This document shows, in pieces, positions 1 to 7,500 of a stretch of 37,203 nt of DNA (position 1 is its first letter; every line of letters starts with the position of its first letter). The translations under genes and the position numbers were made by a program. This DNA comes from a virus: IMG/VR virus record IMGVR_UViG_3300022929_000079, positions 1-37,203 of that record. The stretch is one strand, 5' to 3'. The notes beneath the pieces were generated by a model. That model saw only the letters and a list, made by a program, of their open reading frames with translations, ran no database searches and was not told where the DNA came from.

Positions 1-934
1 GTATGGCTTTTTGCTCGCCTACCCTTGCGTACAATTCACCATTAAACTCTTTGTATTCATAGCCGTCTTGAGTTGGCCCAGGGCATCCGCATTCAGTATA
101 GTCTTGTGTGCAAATACTACACTCGTATCCGAGTTCATCGCCGTCACCTCCTAAACAATCTGATGCAAATGATACTTTTTGCCAATCTACTGGTTGGGCT
201 TGTAATGCTAAACCTCTACCCGTCTCTAAGTCTTGGTTTCCTAATCCTTTGTAGTCTCTTGCAAGGAGCGTTCCTGCTGTTCCGTTTGGATCGCAGTCGC
301 ACTTGCCACCCTCTCCAACGCTTTCTGTAGCATCTCCGGCAGTTCCTTTCCCCGCTTCTCGGCTCGGCGGAGGATGCCCTGGCAGGCTTTCGGTGATAGC
401 GAGTATTTCGTCAACGGATTCGCCTCCAAAATCTGAGACAATGAACACGCGCTTCCGTCTTTGGGCCACACCGAAATACTGGCTGTCGACCAAGCGCCAT
501 CCTGTTTCACAAGCCCCGCTGTCGAGTAGCTCTCGGATGCACCTTGCAAGTGCGACACCATCATCTGCGGAGAACAATCCACCGACATTTTCTGCCACCG
601 CAAAGCGTAGCCCGCATCCTCGGGATCGCAGTTCCCGAATAAGTCTAGTTGCTTCATAGAATAATCCTGATCGTTTCCCATCTAATCCCTCTCTTTTACC
701 GGCCACGCTCAAGTCCTGGCATGGAAATCCGTATGTTATAAAATCTGCATCGGGCAGATCATCCGCCGATACTTTTGATACATCGCAGAACAGGGGAACA
801 TTCGGCCATCTGTGCTTTAATACACCCGCCGCATTCTTATCCCATTCCACTTGGGCAACGCATTCATGCCCCGCCTGTTCCATTCCAAGATCGAATCCAC
901 CAACCCCAGCGAATAAACTAATGAACTTACCCAT
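1..934 (-). CDS. C5 cytosine DNA methyltransferase, copy A, cut by window edge
   Basis: This is the N-terminal 311 codons of a DNA cytosine-C5 methyltransferase whose 3' end lies beyond the left edge. I checked the frame triplet by triplet and found no stop. It shows motif I (FAGVGGFDLG), the catalytic PCQ loop (GFPCQ), ENV (motif VI) and QRRKRVFI (motif VIII), followed by the start of the specificity region with a TL unit (GTLLARDYKGLGN). It is nearly identical to the full copy at 35163-36725 except for residues about 201-249, which replace a shorter segment in the other copy. Its start codon overlaps the end of the upstream small gene. It methylates cytosine in phage DNA, probably against host restriction. 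It may be the same locus as the right-hand copy, seen in a variant genome. Confidence 0.9.
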   Translation of the reverse strand, partial: MGKFISLFAGVGGFDLGMEQAGHECVAQVEWDKNAAGVLKHRWPNVPLFCDVSKVSADDLPDADFITYGFPCQDLSVAGKREGLDGKRSGLFYEATRLIRELRSRGCGLRFAVAENVGGLFSADDGVALARCIRELLDSGACETGWRLVDSQYFGVAQRRKRVFIVSDFGGESVDEILAITESLPGHPPPSREAGKGTAGDATESVGEGGKCDCDPNGTAGTLLARDYKGLGNQDLETGRGLALQAQPVDWQKVSFASDCLGGDGDELGYECSICTQDYTECGCPGPTQDGYEYKEFNGELYARVGEQKAI

Positions 935-1145
935 CTCTCTTATCCTTCCTCTTAAATTCAAACTCTCGAGGCAGGGGCATCACCCTTGGTTCGTTTGTCC
1001 TGTACTTTCTCCCGTTCTCATCGATACTGAGCCGATTGTTTGACCAAAAGTAGTTCCATGCCTTTTGCATCTCCTCAGTCGATGGAAACATACCATCGTA
1101 GATGCTTCTCCTCCTTGGACTTTCACCCCAGTTGTCAGGACCCAT
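927..1145 (-). CDS. small conserved phage protein between exonuclease and methyltransferase
   Basis: A 72-residue protein of unknown function. It has a homologue in the same position at the other end of the window (36709-36993): both share a W/Y-rich middle and the C-terminal GRKYRTN-P-R-(V/I)-(M/L)-P motif followed by a charged tail. It overlaps the exonuclease end by 11 bases and the methyltransferase start by 8 bases, so the three are translated as a unit. No catalytic motif or membrane segment is visible. Conservation of the motif in two diverged copies is the main support that it is a real gene. Confidence 0.7.
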   Translation of the reverse strand: MGPDNWGESPRRRSIYDGMFPSTEEMQKAWNYFWSNNRLSIDENGRKYRTNEPRVMPLPREFEFKRKDKRDG

Positions 1146-1953
1146 GATTCCTTGGATCGTAGTTTTTGAGAGATCTCCATAGCTGACAGAGTAAGGTGAA
1201 ATCGACCCATGCCTTGGCTAGGTCTTCGGGGGAATATTTAATCACCTCAAAGCGACCAGGTTCAGTCGAACTGATGTAGCAGTTGGCTCCATGAACGCTA
1301 TGCCCCAACACCGCCTCCTCGCCCCAATAGGTTGCGGCATAGGCCGCTATCTGATGAATCTGAAAGTCGTAGCTGGTTACCTTGACCTTGGGCTTTGTTT
1401 TGCGAGTCTTCCAATCCAATATAAATTTGGAACCCTCAACTCCTTGCCCGACTATATCGACTGTGCCGGCAAAACCATGATTGGGATTGACTAGCATCTT
1501 TTCAAATTCGATGAAGTTGAGGCTATGCTCCTGTTTCCAATCCAAGGCAGGTTGTATATACTCTAACAGTTCGTCAGGTATGTGCTGACCTGTGAAATAA
1601 GCCTCAATCGCATCATGAACTTTCGTCCCAAAGTCTGCCGCCTCTTCCACAGGTTTCTCATGCTCAACTAAGCATCGGTCTGCATATCGTTCGTAACTTT
1701 CCCCGTCTTGTGGAGGATTATCATATGCTATCCGAAGAAGCTGATCCTGCTTCCAGCGATCAAGCCCTGGCTTGGCAAACATTCCGAGCAGGGTTGTCAC
1801 CGATGGATATAAACCTAACTTTTTGGCATCTCGCAGAGTGGTATTTCGTTCCCCGTCACCCTTTGCCAAGGGCACTGTATGCATGGCTTTTCCTTCTCGG
1901 GTGTACCAATGGCCACCACTTCCTCGCTTAGGCTTTTGTGTTAAAATAGCCAC
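1135..1953 (-). CDS. RecB/Cas4-like PD-(D/E)XK exonuclease
   Basis: A 272-residue PD-(D/E)XK nuclease of the RecB/Cas4-like type, probably a 5'-3' exonuclease for phage recombination or host DNA breakdown. Motifs appear in the usual order: GTKVH (His113), then Asp166 in a GFAGTVD segment, Asp180-Trp-Lys182 (the D-x-K core), and QIHQIAAY with Gln201 and Tyr205 (the QxxxY helix). It starts at GTG (1953) with an excellent Shine-Dalgarno AAGGAGG seven to eight bases upstream. It sits in the early recombination block with the RuvC-like resolvase and SSB-like protein. A diverged partial copy is at 36957-37203. Confidence 0.88.
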   Translation of the reverse strand: MAILTQKPKRGSGGHWYTREGKAMHTVPLAKGDGERNTTLRDAKKLGLYPSVTTLLGMFAKPGLDRWKQDQLLRIAYDNPPQDGESYERYADRCLVEHEKPVEEAADFGTKVHDAIEAYFTGQHIPDELLEYIQPALDWKQEHSLNFIEFEKMLVNPNHGFAGTVDIVGQGVEGSKFILDWKTRKTKPKVKVTSYDFQIHQIAAYAATYWGEEAVLGHSVHGANCYISSTEPGRFEVIKYSPEDLAKAWVDFTLLCQLWRSLKNYDPRNHGS

Positions 1954-2016
1954 GGATAACCTCCTTCCCGCATCGGTATAAAAAGTATACCAGGTGGATG
2001 GTTCGCTTGATGTAGA

Positions 2017-2322
2017 TCATGTAGCCACCTCCATTTTTTTCATGTAATCAGCCACATGATGGTCGCCATAGCCGATACGATCCCTGATCGAACAGAAGCT
2101 GAAAACCATACACGCATGATGCCGGTCAAATATCTTTCCTAGCTCGACATATGTTCGTCCAGGTCGGGCTAAATAAACGGCAATCTGCCTGACTGTAGCC
2201 AATGGTTGTTTCCTGTCTCGACCAAGAATATCATCCTTGGTAAAGCCCACCTTTTCGACTGCCTCAAAGATTTCGTCTAAATCTTTCATGTGAAAATCAT
2301 ATCGATGACTACGGCGAGCCAT
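2017..2322 (-). CDS. stand-alone DnaA domain IV-like DNA-binding protein
   Basis: A small protein resembling the C-terminal DNA-binding domain (domain IV) of the DnaA initiator without the AAA+ part. It has a segment like the basic loop (DDILGRDRKQP), then RQIAVYLAR, a helix with VELGKIF, and RHHACMVFSFCSIRDR, where DnaA normally carries the D-H-x-T/S-V signature. The His is kept but the Thr/Ser is not obvious. I chose the ATG at 2322 (101 residues). A GTG at 2406 would add 28 residues that do not look like part of the fold, and neither start has a convincing ribosome site. Likely role: binding DnaA-box-like sites in phage or host DNA, either for replication or as a regulator. Confidence 0.72.
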   Translation of the reverse strand: MARRSHRYDFHMKDLDEIFEAVEKVGFTKDDILGRDRKQPLATVRQIAVYLARPGRTYVELGKIFDRHHACMVFSFCSIRDRIGYGDHHVADYMKKMEVAT

Positions 2323-2433
2323 CCTATTGCTAATAAAATTATTGGGTTCATGTTGTCTTGGGGTTAAGTGGGGAGTGATCGGGAGAAAATACAAAAAACC
2401 GACCACTCCCCATGTGTTATGTGTATGGAACGA

Positions 2434-3069
2434 TCAGAACGGAACGCTCTGAGAAGGTTGTGAAAACATTTGGCCTTGTGCCGGCTGAACTGTCTGAGGT
2501 TGGTCAACTGTCACAGTGGTAGTCGCCTGTGGGGCAGGTTGAGCGGGTGCAGGCTGAACAGGTTGCTGTACAACAGCAGGAGCAGGTTGAGCAGGTGCCG
2601 GTGCAGGAGATCCGCCTGGTATTGTAAAGTTCGATGCCTGTGGAACCTGTGCTTCCATTCCTGCCATCACAGGCGTTACCGATGTAATATCGGAATATGT
2701 CCTGCCCTTTTGTGAGGTCTTCTCAACGATGTTAATCATTGCTCCCTTACCTCTCAAAGATTCAGTGTCGAATCCTGCACCAGGTGCTGAACCTAACCAT
2801 GAGGTAAGTACGCCTGTGAGTTTTGATTTCTCATGGGCTGAGATTTTCATCTCGCCAGTCTGTACCATCTGCCCGTCCTGAGTTCCAAAAAGAAAGCGGC
2901 AGACATCAAGAGTTTCTATTTCAGCGGGATTCTCATATTTAGGACGCTGTATGCCGAAGCTATCTTTGACATCGAGACATACGGCCAAGTATTGCCCTGG
3001 CCTGCAAAGTGGAAGATCCCAACCTGTGATTGGTCCGTCTCCGTTAGATGATTGTGTTAATATTGCCAT
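2434..3069 (-). CDS. single-stranded DNA-binding-like protein with Pro/Gln tail
   Basis: A 211-residue protein with an N-terminal globular half (about 1-135) and a low-complexity Pro-Ala-Gln-Val tail (about 140-205) ending in SVPF. This is the architecture of single-stranded DNA-binding proteins: an OB-fold, a flexible linker and a short C-terminal tip ending in PF, although acidic residues are absent just before it. Features such as ISAHEKSKL, a WLGS segment, LRGKGAMINI and a YSDITSV-P stretch look like the OB-type phage ssDNA-binding families, but I cannot name the family with certainty. It lies between the RuvC-like resolvase and the DnaA-like gene. It is probably the phage SSB for replication and recombination. 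Confidence 0.65.
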   Translation of the reverse strand: MAILTQSSNGDGPITGWDLPLCRPGQYLAVCLDVKDSFGIQRPKYENPAEIETLDVCRFLFGTQDGQMVQTGEMKISAHEKSKLTGVLTSWLGSAPGAGFDTESLRGKGAMINIVEKTSQKGRTYSDITSVTPVMAGMEAQVPQASNFTIPGGSPAPAPAQPAPAVVQQPVQPAPAQPAPQATTTVTVDQPQTVQPAQGQMFSQPSQSVPF

Positions 3070-3111
3070 GTTATTATTTTTTCTATCTCCATTTTTACGG
3101 GTGGAGGCCCA

Positions 3112-3570
3112 TTAGGTGTTTAGTAAAAAATGCCGAAGGATTAATACTGCATCGGCGGTTTTGAGAGTGAGTCCCTTGGTAGTAGGAAAAAATTGTTTTG
3201 CATGATTCATTAAAACCTTCTTACGCTTATTCGATGTCAGCCCACTCAGCCCACTCAGCCCCTTCTGCCACTCCTGTGGTCGGACAAGGGTAAAAGGAAT
3301 TTCAGCCATGCGGAGAACTCCTTCCAAAAATCCGCATGACTTACCGAGTTTAAAGCTAGTGCTTGATGGAATCATCTTGCCAGCAAAGGGCGGAACCAAT
3401 TCAACCACTGCTTCGATGGATGTGACATCGGGGTGGTCCTTAAGGTCTTGAATATGCTCCACAAATTCGAAGTCCTCATCAAGCGTATGCAGATTAATAC
3501 TGTGCATTCCGCCCCAAGCGATTGCGTACCCACCTGATTTACCAGGATCGATTCCGATGGTCAGCTTCAT
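3112..3570 (-). CDS. RuvC-like Holliday junction resolvase
   Basis: A 152-residue RNase H-fold resolvase. The catalytic acidic residues are visible: Asp8 in IGIDPGKSGG, Glu57 in VVELVPP, and Asp140 in KTADAVLI. The RPQEWQK segment around residues 98-103 is typical of phage RuvC-like proteins. It should resolve branched DNA before packaging. Its ATG overlaps the stop of the upstream HTH gene by four bases (ATGA), so the two are coupled. Length matches the RuvC family (about 150-170). Confidence 0.88.
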   Translation of the reverse strand: MKLTIGIDPGKSGGYAIAWGGMHSINLHTLDEDFEFVEHIQDLKDHPDVTSIEAVVELVPPFAGKMIPSSTSFKLGKSCGFLEGVLRMAEIPFTLVRPQEWQKGLSGLSGLTSNKRKKVLMNHAKQFFPTTKGLTLKTADAVLILRHFLLNT

Positions 3571-3761
3571 GCCGCTTGCTCGCTTTCCATTTCTTGGATC
3601 GCTTCGCGGACATACTTGGCTAAGTAATAACGACCTCTCTTGCGAAGGCCGTATTCTTTTTTCAGGTCTCTGAGGGAACGATCAGAGCCTAAACGGAAGA
3701 TCGCTTTGACATCTTCCTTAGATAGGAGTATTGGGTGGTATTGTTCGAGTAATTTTTCCAT
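3567..3761 (-). CDS. small helix-turn-helix DNA-binding protein
   Basis: A 64-residue, highly charged protein with a probable excisionase/MerR-like winged helix: the LLSKEDVKAIFRLGSDRSLRDLKKEYGL stretch (shown here in part only as KEDVKAIF and SLRDLKKE) followed by RGRYYLAKYVREAI, which is the usual recognition-helix, wing and final-helix layout. It is the first gene of the early block and lies directly downstream of a palindrome-rich leader (3763-3950). The natural inference is that it binds this leader and controls its own operon. It is coupled to the RuvC-like gene by an ATGA overlap. Confidence 0.68.
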   Translation of the reverse strand: MEKLLEQYHPILLSKEDVKAIFRLGSDRSLRDLKKEYGLRKRGRYYLAKYVREAIQEMESEQAA

Positions 3762-3762
3762 T

Positions 3763-3950
3763 GCCGGTTTGTGTGAATAATCACCGGCGGGAAAAATCTA
3801 GTTACTACTTGCTGTGCAGAAATGTAGAATTATGAGGGTAATGCATATTGTGCGTAACAAATATGCACAACTCCCGCCGGTTGTTGTTAAGAATTGTAAT
3901 TTGAAAGAACTTATTCAGCCCATCACTTGCTGAACAATTCCAGTGATGGG
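3763..3950. promoter_or_regulatory. palindrome-dense early leader
   Basis: A non-coding stretch between the hypothetical gene at 4012-4422 and the first early gene. It holds several perfect inverted repeats: GCCGGT (3763-3768) with ACCGGC (3783-3788); ACCGGCGGGA (3783-3792) with TCCCGCCGGT (3872-3881); TGCATATT (from 3842) with AATATGCA (to 3867); and CCCATCACT (3919-3927) with AGTGATGGG (3942-3950), 14-base loop. The left arm ACCGGC can pair with either partner. This is where the early promoter, an operator or an origin should lie. I see no clean -35/-10 pair. The remaining stretch to 4011 is A/T-rich with long T runs and no gene. Confidence 0.6.
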
Positions 3951-4011
3951 AAATAATTGTTAATAGGTCAAATATTTTTTTCATTTTGTGGCAAAAAAGG
4001 TAACTTTTTCT

Positions 4012-4422
4012 CTATTTTTTGTTTTTTTCACTTTGTTTTATTTTATTTTTCTCCACACCTTTCATCCGTAAAACTCGATAATAATTTGAATCGCCTCGGA
4101 CTTTTTTCTTACCTGTTCCAGCCTGTCCACCGATCTGACCCAAAAGCCTGGCGGCCTCTTTGATCCTGTTCTTTCGGTCGATAATGATGTAAGAAATTCG
4201 TTCACCAGTAAGTGCAATTGTATAACCTCTATACTCATTATCGTTTAACTTATGCATGAAGTCAGTATTCAAATTAGCTCGTAATTTCCACTGGCGTTGA
4301 ATCGCTTCGGGGACTCGTTGCTTTAAATGATCAATTGAATATCCAAAACACTTACGAGTCATGCCATTATAGTGCAATGTACACGCCATGTCGTTAACCC
4401 ATCTTTTCTTACCTTTTTTCAT
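4012..4422 (-). CDS. hypothetical basic phage protein
   Basis: A 136-residue, strongly basic protein that I do not recognise. It starts MKKGKKRW. The middle has a segment with alternating hydrophobics (YRGYTIALTGERISYIII), and near residues 85-115 there is an Ala/Gly-rich segment followed by RGDSNYYRVLR, reminiscent of short DNA-binding phage proteins with a G-x-A...R-x-N/Y pattern. The C-terminus is a lysine/asparagine tail. It is separated from the large virion gene upstream by 175 bases and is the last gene of the late block or an isolated gene. A plus-strand open frame over its 3' end is a shadow. Confidence 0.55.
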   Translation of the reverse strand: MKKGKKRWVNDMACTLHYNGMTRKCFGYSIDHLKQRVPEAIQRQWKLRANLNTDFMHKLNDNEYRGYTIALTGERISYIIIDRKNRIKEAARLLGQIGGQAGTGKKKVRGDSNYYRVLRMKGVEKNKIKQSEKNKK

Positions 4423-4519
4423 AATATCCTTTCGCTACTGCTTGCGTAAATTTTGGGCATAATTATTCCCATTACAAGAATAAAACGGCAGAAATTGGCA
4501 GAAATTAATACCTATTTAA

Positions 4520-4576
4520 CGCAAGGGATTGCTTGCGGATATTCGGGAATATCAGACCCTAATTAGCGAAATCGCT
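4520..4576. promoter_or_regulatory. three tandem short dyads downstream of the large virion gene
   Basis: Three perfect inverted repeats lie head to tail in 57 bases: CGCAAG (4520-4525)/CTTGCG (4532-4537); GATATTC (4538-4544)/GAATATC (4547-4553); AGCGA (4565-4569)/TCGCT (4572-4576). None is followed by a U-tract on either strand, so they are poor intrinsic terminators. They could be operator or protein-binding sites for the gene at 4012-4422. The 175-base gap 4423-4597 that contains them holds no gene I can see. A short direct repeat, GGCAGAAATT, occurs twice at about 4488-4508. Confidence 0.45.
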
Positions 4577-4597
4577 CGGCAGATTTGGCACCTGCAC

Positions 4598-7500
4598 TTA
4601 TTTAGTTTGAACAGGCACAAGTTCACCATCAATAAACTTAAATGATTTCAAAGTGTCATCGACAGTGAATTGAATTATTTTTGATTCATCACTCATCAAG
4701 TTCAAGATTTCTTGAGTAGGTAATTTGGTAAGTATACTTTTCTCTTTAGTAGACAACTGATTAGAATTTTTTAGTATTTGTTCAATTCTTTCTATTATTT
4801 CACCCAATGATAGCGATTGTATTACCTCATTTTTACTAGGTCTTGATTCATCAATAATTGGTTTTATCAAAGAAGTTTCTGATGAACTAAGTTCGATTTT
4901 TGCAGGGAATCTATTTGCTTTGCTTATTTGATTCAATGAACCCTCTAAGTCTTCGTAATTAGGGCTATCAACCAAATTATCCTCTTTATATAAATCCATT
5001 TCATCAATAATCATTTTCTGCATCAAATTCTTTTCGGAAAGCGATGATATAACTATTTGATTTTTGTTGATCATCTTAGGGACTACATTTTTTGCTGATT
5101 GTGCATTAAATTTTGACAAAACAAAAGGAGTAATTCCGATTAATTTTAAAAAATTTCGTCTTTCTATTCCGGCCTCGGCTTGCTTCCCCTTCCCCGCACC
5201 CGCTTCGGAGGCTGGCATGAAGAGTTTGTCGGGACCGCCTACCTCTTTTGTGTAAACGATACCTTTTCTTTTAGGCATTGGATATGGTGAATCATACCTT
5301 TCGGGATTAATCATCGGGTATCCAAATTTGCCTCCATCCTGGAAAGCAAAATCAGAATCCTCATCGACTAAGTGTTTATCGTAGTCTTTAGCGAACTCAG
5401 CTCTTGTTCTATATTGAATAGGTTCTCCGACTGTGACTTCTCCGATTACTCTTGCTTCATCGCCTTTACCAGTTGTGCGTACAATCTTTACACGATTACC
5501 AATCAAATTATCAAGCGAACGAGATCTTCTAGTTTCGATAGATTTTTGACCTGATACAATCAAGTCGGCAAATTTGTTATTTAGTTCATTTCTTACATTT
5601 ACCGCAGTCATCACATCCTCTGCTGGCATGAAGAGTTTGTCGGTAATCTGCACATCGGCTTCGGGTTTGGGAGTATACATCGGAACCTTATTCTGCTCGA
5701 TTGCACTTTTGAATGCAGGGAATCCTGACTCTCCCCGAATAGCATTTCCGATACGATCCAAGCGGCGGGAGCGTATGCTTTGCTGGCGTTGACTCCGCCG
5801 ATCCCCCAACCCCTCCAATATGGGATTGGCTTTTACCTGATCGGCATTAATTCTGCCAATCGAGGCGTTGATGAGATCGCGTTGTAATGGATTAATCCCG
5901 CTTCCACCACTGCCATTTTTTACACCTTTCATATGGTTCTGCAAATAGGTGGGAAGCAGTTTCATGGCGTTCTGCACATTCTCGTATGCATTCATACCCT
6001 GAAATGCTTCGGCCATTTTTTGCTCGTATCCTTTGCTCTTTGCGAACCAATCTAAATTTTTTCTGAATGCCTCAAGGGAGATGGTTTGGATATTAATATT
6101 TCCATCTTTTGTAATCTCGATGCCAAATGGGAGGCTTTTGCGATCCCCGCCTTTTATCTGCCCGTAGACTTTCCTACCCGCCTTATTATACTTTAATGCT
6201 GAGTAGTAAAAGAGGTTCCACACATCGCCAGTGTCATTTCTTAATGTCTGACTGATTTGTTTAAGTGCGGCGAGTTGATGCGGGTTATATCTTCCTGTTT
6301 GGGCAAGCTCGTCAATAATAGAAGGGTCAAGAAATCTGCCTGTTGCCCGATCTCTACCATCTGCTGTTTTTTCGAGTGCCACATGACCTTCGCCAAAGGT
6401 TTCTCCGGCATCTTCTTTCTTGCGGATAATAGAAAGTATATCGTTTGATAGTTGCTTATTTTTCTTATTAACCTCCCGAGTCGGAAGAAATACTGGACGG
6501 CCTTCTGCATCTGTTTCAATCGTTCCATCGTCTTTTATCTTAACAACTCCACCGGCTTTTAACCTGTCAACGATTGCAGTGTTTTCGAGATCCTTTGCTG
6601 TCAGGTTAACAGTTGCAATTTCATCGGCAAATGCTGGGTCCACCAGGTTGCCCCGTCCCCTGCCCTCACGCCTTGCCTGTGGACCGAACCCTCTGACATC
6701 ATCGTTATACTTCTCAATCATTCGGGTCAGTTGAGGTATTTCCTTCAAGCCTGGGAAGAGGTTTAATGGATCGGCCACAAGTCCTGTATTCTCCTGAGTG
6801 GCAAGTCCGATACGATGAAAGAATTTACGAAGTCCCGGTGAACTGAATAATGGCTCAAGTATTGCTCCCATCATCTTTGCACCGGCTCCCTGATAGTTAC
6901 GGGTGACAAAGTCACCGCCAAAATACCAAGCGGCTCCATGTGATGCAAATACCTCCCGAGCTATACGGGCATCATCATTGGCATATGCTTGATAGTCGGG
7001 ATGTTTCTTATCAGTGCCTGATTTTTCCAATAGGTCGAGATAACGCTCACGATGCTTGGCAAATTCTTCGTTGGTTGCATATACATCCCTACCCTCTGCA
7101 TCTTTAATGATAACAGGTTTACCATTCTTGTATTCCGTAAAGATACCAGGTTTACCTTTTTCAACTGAGCCGACTAACTGCTCAAGGATTTGTGGCATAA
7201 ACCCAAATGCATCGATATGGTGAGCAATCTCATGTCCAAGGACTGCGGATAATTGTTCCTGGGGTGCAGACTTTGTGTAGATGGTCACAACAGACTCGCC
7301 ATTTTCAACTGTCCAGTGACTGTTTCCCCGCTTGTCGATAAACTTATAAATTACATCGGGATTCTGTATTGCAGATGTGGCTAATGCTTGGCGGACAGGT
7401 TTCTTTAAACCTTCATACATCACCCTGTCGGCATCGTTTAAATATGTGTCCTTGTAGTAGGATTCATCCCCCAGCATCTTTGCCTGAATGTCTGCCTTTG

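Noticed and set aside
241-681. 146-codon minus-strand frame, also present at 36011-36472
   Set aside because: It is an alternative frame of the methyltransferase N-terminal region. It appears twice only because the gene does; the true frame carries all methyltransferase motifs.
1-934. Exact terminal repeats of the T7 type
   Set aside because: The two ends differ by an in-frame segment and by strong divergence beyond the methyltransferase start, whereas terminal repeats of one virion should be identical.
980-1210. 76-codon minus-strand frame across exonuclease end and small gene
   Set aside because: Overlaps two better supported genes in another frame and shows no independent ribosome site or motif.
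3957-4163. 68-codon plus-strand Phe-rich frame
   Set aside because: Covers a T-rich intergenic tract and the antisense of the 4012-4422 gene; composition alone explains it.
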